A stretch of 10,778 nt of DNA from Atopobium sp. (GTDB lineage Bacteria > Actinomycetota > Coriobacteriia > Coriobacteriales > Atopobiaceae), in the NCBI GenBank assembly GCA_015259105.1, contig JABZGZ010000046.1, positions 1 to 10,778 on the forward strand. The letters are read 5' to 3'. The translations under genes were made by a program, and so were the position numbers. Each line of letters opens with the position of its first letter. Position 1 is the first letter of the stretch. This document shows positions 6,705-10,778 of the stretch, in pieces. The notes under the pieces were generated by a model. It saw only the letters and a program-made list of their open reading frames with translations, had not been told where the DNA came from and searched no databases.

Positions 6705-7286
6705 ATGAATACTGTAGCAACAGAAAAACAACGCTTGCGAGAAGAATGTCTAGCAGCAAGAGAAACTCTTTCTGAGCAAGAGAGATGTGTGCTTGATGAA
6801 AGTATTACTCAGAAACTTCTTGCGACCCCTGAATATGCAGAGACAACTACTGTTTTAACGTATGTTTCTGTCTCATCTGAAGTTTCTACGAGGATGATTA
6901 TTGAGCGCGCCCTATGCGATGGAAAAACGGTGGCGGTGCCTCGTTGTCTACCTGGACATCGTTTAGAGTTTGTTGCCATTACTTCATTAGATCAGCTTGT
7001 GGCAGCTCCTTTTAATTTGCTTGAACCACCAAAAGACCTATCTGCTTTAGCAGAAGTCCAGATGAGCAACGCGATTTGTATTGTTCCAGCATTACTTGTT
7101 GATACAAAAGGATATCGCCTGGGTTATGGCGCAGGATTTTATGACCGATTCTTGTCAACGTATTCTGGCAAGAAGATCTGCCTTGCTTACCAGCAAAATT
7201 TGAGCTGGACAATGCTTCCTCATACAACATTTGATGTTGCCGTAGATGAGGTGATAACCGAGTCAGATGTACTTACGTGTGCATAA
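6705..7286 (+). CDS. ygfA: 5-formyltetrahydrofolate cyclo-ligase
   Basis: This enzyme uses ATP to convert 5-formyltetrahydrofolate to 5,10-methenyltetrahydrofolate, recycling an inhibitory folate into the one-carbon pool in the cytoplasm. The 193-residue length is normal for the family. Diagnostic motifs are the N-terminal basic helix 'EKQRLREECLAARETLS' (residues 6-22), and the C-terminal signature 'DTKGYRLGYGAGFYDRFLS', which corresponds to the family pattern G-x-RLGxGxGYYDR. I chose the ATG at 6705 because GGGGAGG lies 4 bases before it. The frame opens earlier, at 6633, but that extension has no ribosome binding site and no family resemblance. The gene is divergent from the formate-producing pfl operon and convergent with aroQ, with which it shares a terminator. 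The link to formate metabolism is plausible but inferred. Confidence 0.92.
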   Translation: MNTVATEKQRLREECLAARETLSEQERCVLDESITQKLLATPEYAETTTVLTYVSVSSEVSTRMIIERALCDGKTVAVPRCLPGHRLEFVAITSLDQLVAAPFNLLEPPKDLSALAEVQMSNAICIVPALLVDTKGYRLGYGAGFYDRFLSTYSGKKICLAYQQNLSWTMLPHTTFDVAVDEVITESDVLTCA

Positions 7287-7288
7287 AA

Positions 7289-7325
7289 AACCTGCTGCAA
7301 TTTAGCATTACAGCAGGTTTGTGTT
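7289..7325. terminator. Bidirectional terminator shared by the cyclo-ligase and EIIB-aroQ genes
   Basis: A perfect 9-bp stem (AACCTGCTG at 7289-7297 with 7311-7319, 13-base loop) is flanked by an A run at 7285-7290 and by TTTGTGTTT on the plus strand. Read on the minus strand it ends in a run of six T, a strong terminator for aroQ. The aroQ stop codon (7308-7310) lies inside the loop, so the first arm of the minus-strand hairpin is coding sequence. Confidence 0.88.
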
Positions 7326-8243
7326 TCTCGCCAAATGGCTATAAGCAATTGGATATGCTTCATCTTTGAGATGAACCGCCATCAGTTGGATTGCTTCTCT
7401 ATAGCTGTCAATTCCTTTACCAGCAACTGTAGCAAAGCATGCGTCTTTTATATAAGAAATGTGCCTAAAGTCTTCTCTGGTAGAGATGTCGGTAAGATGT
7501 ACCTCAATCATGGGAATTTGCACCGCTAGTGCCGCGTCGAGCAGGGCAACCGAGGTGTGCGTATAGGCGGCAGGATTGATGATAATGCCGTCATAGCTGC
7601 CCAGCGCGTCCTGGATTGCATCAACTAGATCACCCTCATGGTTTGATTGATAACACACACAATCAGAGAAACCTTGAGAGAGGGCTTCTTCCTTACAAGT
7701 CTCTATAAGGGTTCTGTAGTCAGCTTTTCCATAAATCTCTGGCTCACGAATGCCCAGCATGTTGATGTTTGGGCCGTTGATTATGAGTAGGCGAGGAGCG
7801 TCGAGGTCATCCTCATAGTTGTCTTCAAAGTCGTCTGCGTCTAAGTCAGAGGCAAGGCTGTCAAAGTCTTCTTCGTCTTGATCAAGGGTAGTTTTTTGAG
7901 TAAGCAAAGAGATTAGCTCATCCACCTCTTCGTTGTGCTGAGTGGGAAGATCTGCTCGCTTCTCATCTAACGAACAAAAAGTCTTTTCTGGCTCACCCAA
8001 AATGTGATTAAGGGCATCATTTACTTGACGCACAAGATTGGGGCCAAAGACTACCTCAAGACCGTTTGATCCCTTTCCCACAATGCCAAGAACGCCAGTG
8101 GCAGTGGCTAACTGTTCATGGTCGATAAGCGTCATATCATCAATAGAAAGACGAAGTCGCGTCATGCATACTTCGTTGTGCGTTAAGTTTTTTGAACCGC
8201 CTATTGCATTAAGAATCTCGTGAGCAATAGCATTGCTGTCCAT
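7308..8243 (-). CDS. aroQ: PTS EIIB domain fused to type II 3-dehydroquinate dehydratase
   Basis: The C-terminal half (about residues 151-295 of 311) is a type II dehydroquinase, which dehydrates 3-dehydroquinate to 3-dehydroshikimate. It has 'INGPNINMLGIREPEIYG' (155-172, with the catalytic-type Tyr171), 'QSNHEGDLVDAI' (199-210), 'NPAAYTHTSVALLDA' (223-237, His229) and 'EVHLTDISTREDFR' (247-260). The N-terminal 85 residues are a glucose-family PTS EIIB domain: 'ILNAIGGSKNL', then 'NEVCMTRLR' with the phosphorylatable Cys26 (codon 8166-8168), and 'GVLGIVGKGSNGLEVVFG'. A very acidic linker (about 101-149) joins them. Normal AroQ has only about 150 residues. I chose the ATG at 8241-8243, 7 bases after GGGGAG; the frame opens at a GTG at 8279 without a ribosome binding site. 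The EIIB part has no membrane EIIC partner here, so a regulatory role is more likely than transport. That is inference. Confidence 0.93.
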   Translation of the reverse strand: MDSNAIAHEILNAIGGSKNLTHNEVCMTRLRLSIDDMTLIDHEQLATATGVLGIVGKGSNGLEVVFGPNLVRQVNDALNHILGEPEKTFCSLDEKRADLPTQHNEEVDELISLLTQKTTLDQDEEDFDSLASDLDADDFEDNYEDDLDAPRLLIINGPNINMLGIREPEIYGKADYRTLIETCKEEALSQGFSDCVCYQSNHEGDLVDAIQDALGSYDGIIINPAAYTHTSVALLDAALAVQIPMIEVHLTDISTREDFRHISYIKDACFATVAGKGIDSYREAIQLMAVHLKDEAYPIAYSHLARNTNLL

Positions 8244-8250
8244 CGGATAT

Positions 8251-8256
8251 CTCCCC
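8251..8256 (-). promoter_or_regulatory. Shine-Dalgarno site that fixes the EIIB-aroQ start
   Basis: GGGGAG on the minus strand lies 7 bases before the ATG at 8243. The alternative GTG at 8279 has only CAGTTCAGT in front of it. Confidence 0.75.
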
Positions 8257-8333
8257 AAATACGACCGAATATCAAACACTGAACTGTTTGACTGGACGTA
8301 ACATCCTTGAGTTTTCTGAAACCAAACCTACGA

Positions 8334-8363
8334 GGTATAAGTATAGGGGCTTCAACGTGCCAA
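8334..8363 (-). promoter_or_regulatory. Possible sigma-A type promoter of EIIB-aroQ
   Basis: On the minus strand TTGGCA (8358-8363, 5 of 6 matches to the -35 consensus) is separated by 18 bases from TATACC (8334-8339, 4 of 6 at -10). It would give a leader of roughly 85 bases before the chosen ATG. This fits the 179-base gap after aroE-aroK and suggests that EIIB-aroQ can be transcribed independently. Prediction by eye only. Confidence 0.4.
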
Positions 8364-8400
8364 AATTCAAAGTCTCTTGGCCGTCCGGTGAACGGTTGAA

Positions 8401-8428
8401 AAATAACTGTAAACGTTTTCTGTTATTT
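8401..8428. promoter_or_regulatory. cre-like palindromic operator between aroE-aroK and EIIB-aroQ
   Basis: TGTAAACGTTTTCT at 8408-8421 matches all 14 positions of the Gram-positive catabolite-response consensus TGWAARCGYTTWCW bound by CcpA and similar LacI-family proteins. It sits in a larger palindrome with arms AAATAAC (8401-8407) and GTTATTT (8422-8428) around a core AAACGTTT. It overlaps the aroE-aroK stop codon (8423-8425) and lies about 45 bases upstream of the predicted -35 of EIIB-aroQ. On the minus strand the palindrome runs into TTTTTC, so it might instead be a weak AT-rich terminator. The consensus match is direct; binding is inferred. Confidence 0.5.
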
Positions 8429-9733
8429 AAATGCTATGGCGAGAAGACCTTTGGCATCAGCTTCTGGACTACCAAGGCAGGAAAAAGTTATATCAGCCCA
8501 TGCTTCATAGAGAGGTAGTCGCTTTGCAGCAAGCTCTTGTATGCCAATGCTTTGTGAGAGTGGTCTTCCCGCAAGAGCCAATTGATCAAGGGGACGAGTC
8601 AGATAGACAAACTTTCCGTTTTGACGAAGAAGTTGGTAGTTTGAAGGGGTGACAACTACGCCGCCTCCGCAAGAGATTACTGCACCGCTCATGCCAGAAA
8701 TCTCTTGAATTACTTCATGCTCTAGACGTCTAAACGCTGCTTCTCCGTGTGTTTGAAGGTAGGCTGCCGCGTCACAATGAGCTTTTTGTTTGATGAGAAG
8801 ATCTGTGTCTATCCATGAGCGATGTAAGAGCCTTGCTAGGGCTTCTCCCGTAGAGGTTTTACCTACACCAGGCATGCCAATAAGCACAATGTTTTCTTTT
8901 GAGGCATGGAGCTCACGCGAGATATTTTCTATCTGAGCGTCTGATACATCCTGTCCCAAAAAGAGCGAGCTTGCTCTAGCTGCTTGAGCTACCAGCATTT
9001 TTAAACCATTTGCATTAAGTATTCCAAGACTTTCTGCGTCTAGAAGAAGCTGAGAGCGTAGCGGATTATAGATAAGATCAACCACGCATTGCAGGGACGT
9101 AAATGCAGCTAGTTCCTCTTTGGCAAGAGGGGAGATGCCAGCGTGAGGAGACATTCCTACTGGCGTTGCATTGACAAGAAGATCAGCGTCATAGTGGGAT
9201 TGAAGCTGGTCATACGTAATTGCACAGTCAACAAATGAAGAGCTTACTTGAGGGTTTCTGGAGACTCCCACAACGTACGCGCCACCTTTTTTAAGTGCAT
9301 AGCAAACTGCCTGGCCAGCACCGCCAAAGGCTCCTAAAACTATCGCTTTCTTTTGGTTCAAGCTGACCTTGAGACTTTTAACTAGATACTCAAAGCCATA
9401 CACATCTGTGTTGTCTGCAGTTATGAGCCCATTTGTATCTTTTACCAGTGTATTTGCCGCTCCAATAGCTTGAGCATCCTCAGAAACTGAGTCCGCAAGA
9501 GCGCAGGCATTCTTTTTGTAAGGGATGGTAACGTTCAGGCCACGCCAAGATTGGTTTTTGAGGAAGTCTTTTAGCTCCGAAGCAGAAAGCTCATGAAGCT
9601 GGTAGGGAAACGACCCTAACTTTTCATGAATTTCTGCCGACCAGCTATGAGAGAGTTTCTCGCCAATAAGCCCAAAAGGAGCAAAGGGAGCTGTAGGGTT
9701 ACTTGAGGCTTGTCGCTCAGTTTTAGAGCTCAT
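8423..9733 (-). CDS. aroE-aroK: Bifunctional shikimate dehydrogenase-shikimate kinase fusion
   Basis: One 436-residue chain carries two consecutive shikimate-pathway activities. Residues 17-275 are shikimate dehydrogenase (NADPH reduction of 3-dehydroshikimate): substrate motif 'GLIGEKLSHSWSAEIHEKLG' with SHS at 28-30, 'LNVTIPYK' with catalytic-type Lys73, 'NTD' with Asp110, nucleotide loop 'LGAFGGAGQAV' (133-143), 'NATPVGM' (188-194) and 'DLIYNPLRSQLL' (219-230). Residues 281-436 are shikimate kinase (ATP phosphorylation of shikimate): Walker A 'GMPGVGKTST' (286-295), 'DTD' (309-311), 'FRRLE' (334-338), 'CGGG' (355-358) and lid arginine in 'GRPLS' (389-393). The nucleotide loop has one more residue than the usual GAGGAG form, and NTDG is changed to NTDV. 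AGGAG lies about 7 bases before the ATG. It overlaps the chorismate mutase gene by 11 bases, so the two are probably co-translated. Confidence 0.95.
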   Translation of the reverse strand: MSSKTERQASSNPTAPFAPFGLIGEKLSHSWSAEIHEKLGSFPYQLHELSASELKDFLKNQSWRGLNVTIPYKKNACALADSVSEDAQAIGAANTLVKDTNGLITADNTDVYGFEYLVKSLKVSLNQKKAIVLGAFGGAGQAVCYALKKGGAYVVGVSRNPQVSSSFVDCAITYDQLQSHYDADLLVNATPVGMSPHAGISPLAKEELAAFTSLQCVVDLIYNPLRSQLLLDAESLGILNANGLKMLVAQAARASSLFLGQDVSDAQIENISRELHASKENIVLIGMPGVGKTSTGEALARLLHRSWIDTDLLIKQKAHCDAAAYLQTHGEAAFRRLEHEVIQEISGMSGAVISCGGGVVVTPSNYQLLRQNGKFVYLTRPLDQLALAGRPLSQSIGIQELAAKRLPLYEAWADITFSCLGSPEADAKGLLAIAFK

Positions 9734-9995
9734 GAGATGACTCCTGAACTGCTTTCGCAGCCTTCATCAAAACCTCAAGTAACTCTAAAGCATACGGTGC
9801 AAGTTCAGGTGAAACAGAGGTTGTAACCTGGTCTTTTTTGGCATCTTCTCGTGAGGAATCTAGAACGGAGAGTCCATGTTCTTTCTTGTAAGCACCAATC
9901 TGTTTGGCAACTGCAAGTCTTTGCTCAAACAGGGCAAAGATTTGCGCGTCAATTGAATCTATTTCCTGGCGCAGTGTCTCTAACTGATTAGTCAT
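9723..9995 (-). CDS. Chorismate mutase (AroQ class, monofunctional)
   Basis: The 90-residue, all-helical protein converts chorismate to prephenate, the branch to phenylalanine and tyrosine. It matches the chorismate mutase domain of E. coli PheA with a shift of about two residues. Arg9 ('LRQEID'), Arg26, Lys37 ('GAYKKEHG'), Asp46 and Glu50 ('VLDSSRE') correspond to the active-site Arg11, Arg28, Lys39, Asp48 and Glu52, and Gln84 may stand for Gln88. There is no prephenate dehydratase or dehydrogenase domain attached. Its start overlaps the end of aroC by 8 bases (ATGACTAA), and no strong ribosome binding site precedes it, so translational coupling to aroC is likely. It overlaps aroE-aroK downstream by 11 bases. 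Confidence 0.93.
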   Translation of the reverse strand: MTNQLETLRQEIDSIDAQIFALFEQRLAVAKQIGAYKKEHGLSVLDSSREDAKKDQVTTSVSPELAPYALELLEVLMKAAKAVQESSHEL

Positions 9996-10778
9996 TGTGA
10001 TATCCGTTCTGCTCAGAGGGCCAGGAATACAAAGTATCGAGAAGGGCTAGGGCAAACGCGCTTTCAACACAGGGCACTGCTCGCAAAACTGCAGTTACAT
10101 CATGTCTGCCTTGAACCACAAGCTGCTCAGGTTCCATAGTTTGAAGGTTAACTGAATGTTGAGGAAGACCAATGCTTGAGATTGGTTTTAGTGCGCATCT
10201 AAACCAGATGGGAGCGCCTGTTGAAATGCCGCCCAGAATACCTCCCGCATGATTGGTGGTTGGTACTACGGAGCCACTACGCACTTCGTAGGCATCGTTG
10301 TTTTCAGAGCCAAATAAATTGGCAACATTCATGCCGCTACCAAACTCTATGGCTTTAACAGCAGGAACACCAAAAACTGCAGCGGAGATAGTATTTTCAA
10401 GTCCATGGAAATGAGGGCATCCGATACCTGCAGGAACGCCCGTTGCTACGCATTCTATGATGCCGCCAACGGTATTTTTCTCAGAGCGTAATTGCGTGAG
10501 GAGTACACAAGTTTTCTCGCCAGCTTGTGCTTCGATGAAGGGAAGCGCTTGAGGGTCAGCTTGTAACAGCTGTTCCATTTGATGAGCAAGCAGTTTATTG
10601 GCCTCAAGTGAGTTGTCAACGAGCTCAAAGGGAGTATCGCTGACGTCTTTTATTTTGAGGACATGAGCTGCAATGGAGATGCCCTGAGCACGTAAAATCT
10701 GGAGCGCTATGCCTCCTGCAATGCAAAGAGGAGCTGTTAAGCGAGCAGAAAAATGTCCTCCACCCGTTTGTGTATAGG
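9988..10778 (-). CDS. aroC: Chorismate synthase, 5' part outside the window
   Basis: Chorismate synthase removes phosphate from EPSP to make chorismate and needs reduced FMN. The frame is open from 9988 to the right edge. The Met at 10578 is internal, because clear family sequence continues upstream of it: 'GGGHFSARLTAPLCIAGGIA' (translated from about 10770 down to 10711) corresponds to the conserved GGRSSARETA region. Downstream motifs are 'FGVPAVKAIEFGSGMN', 'NHAGGILGGISTGAPI' and 'GRHDVTAVLRAVPCVES', matching the family's NHAGGILGGIS and GRHDPC blocks. The N-terminal GESHG region is off the window. It is the first gene of this cluster within the window and overlaps the chorismate mutase start by 8 bases. 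Confidence 0.95.
   Translation of the reverse strand, partial: YTQTGGGHFSARLTAPLCIAGGIALQILRAQGISIAAHVLKIKDVSDTPFELVDNSLEANKLLAHQMEQLLQADPQALPFIEAQAGEKTCVLLTQLRSEKNTVGGIIECVATGVPAGIGCPHFHGLENTISAAVFGVPAVKAIEFGSGMNVANLFGSENNDAYEVRSGSVVPTTNHAGGILGGISTGAPIWFRCALKPISSIGLPQHSVNLQTMEPEQLVVQGRHDVTAVLRAVPCVESAFALALLDTLYSWPSEQNGYHND

Noticed and set aside
8244..8279. A 12-codon extension of EIIB-aroQ from a GTG
   Set aside because: No ribosome binding site precedes the GTG, whereas GGGGAG is well placed before the ATG at 8243, and the EIIB domain begins after that ATG.
8288..8652. Plus-strand open frames at 8288-8518 and 8431-8652
   Set aside because: They run antisense to aroE-aroK and across the EIIB-aroQ upstream region, with no ribosome binding site or recognisable protein family.

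Overview
The window looks like the chromosome of a fermentative, low-to-moderate GC Gram-positive anaerobe, most likely an actinobacterium of the Atopobiaceae (Atopobium/Lancefieldella/Olsenella-like). This rests on an LPxTG sortase substrate with Listeria-Bacteroides repeats, a pyruvate formate-lyase locus, strong Gram-positive ribosome binding sites and the style of the proteins. The genus is an inference.

Layout. (1) Positions 1-2581, plus strand: 3' part of a large cell-wall-anchored repeat protein, followed by a strong intrinsic terminator. (2) Positions 2582-3046: a gene-poor spacer holding a 94-codon membrane-protein remnant. (3) Positions 3047-6331, minus strand: a fermentation operon in the order pflB-like catalytic subunit, a separate 83-residue glycyl-radical protein, and pflA activase. 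The usual single-chain pyruvate formate-lyase appears to be split in two: the large chain keeps the Cys-Cys active site but lacks the glycine loop, and the small chain has only the glycine loop. (4) Positions 6332-6704: a 373-base divergent control region with hairpins and palindromes. (5) Positions 6705-7286, plus strand: 5-formyltetrahydrofolate cyclo-ligase. (6) Positions 7308-10778, minus strand: a shikimate/chorismate cluster in transcription order aroC (runs off the window), chorismate mutase, an aroE-aroK fusion, then, after a 179-base gap, a PTS EIIB domain fused to type II dehydroquinase (AroQ).

How the genes fit together. The pfl operon makes acetyl-CoA and formate anaerobically; PflA installs the glycyl radical, here apparently on a separable subunit. 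The divergent cyclo-ligase feeds the folate one-carbon pool, which also receives formate. The aro cluster supplies AroQ, AroE, AroK, AroC and chorismate mutase, i.e. dehydroquinate to prephenate except for EPSP synthase. The two most unusual items are the split pyruvate formate-lyase and the EIIB-AroQ fusion. The gap before the fusion gene contains a full match to the catabolite-response (cre) consensus. Together, the PTS domain and the cre-like site suggest a link between sugar uptake status and aromatic biosynthesis.
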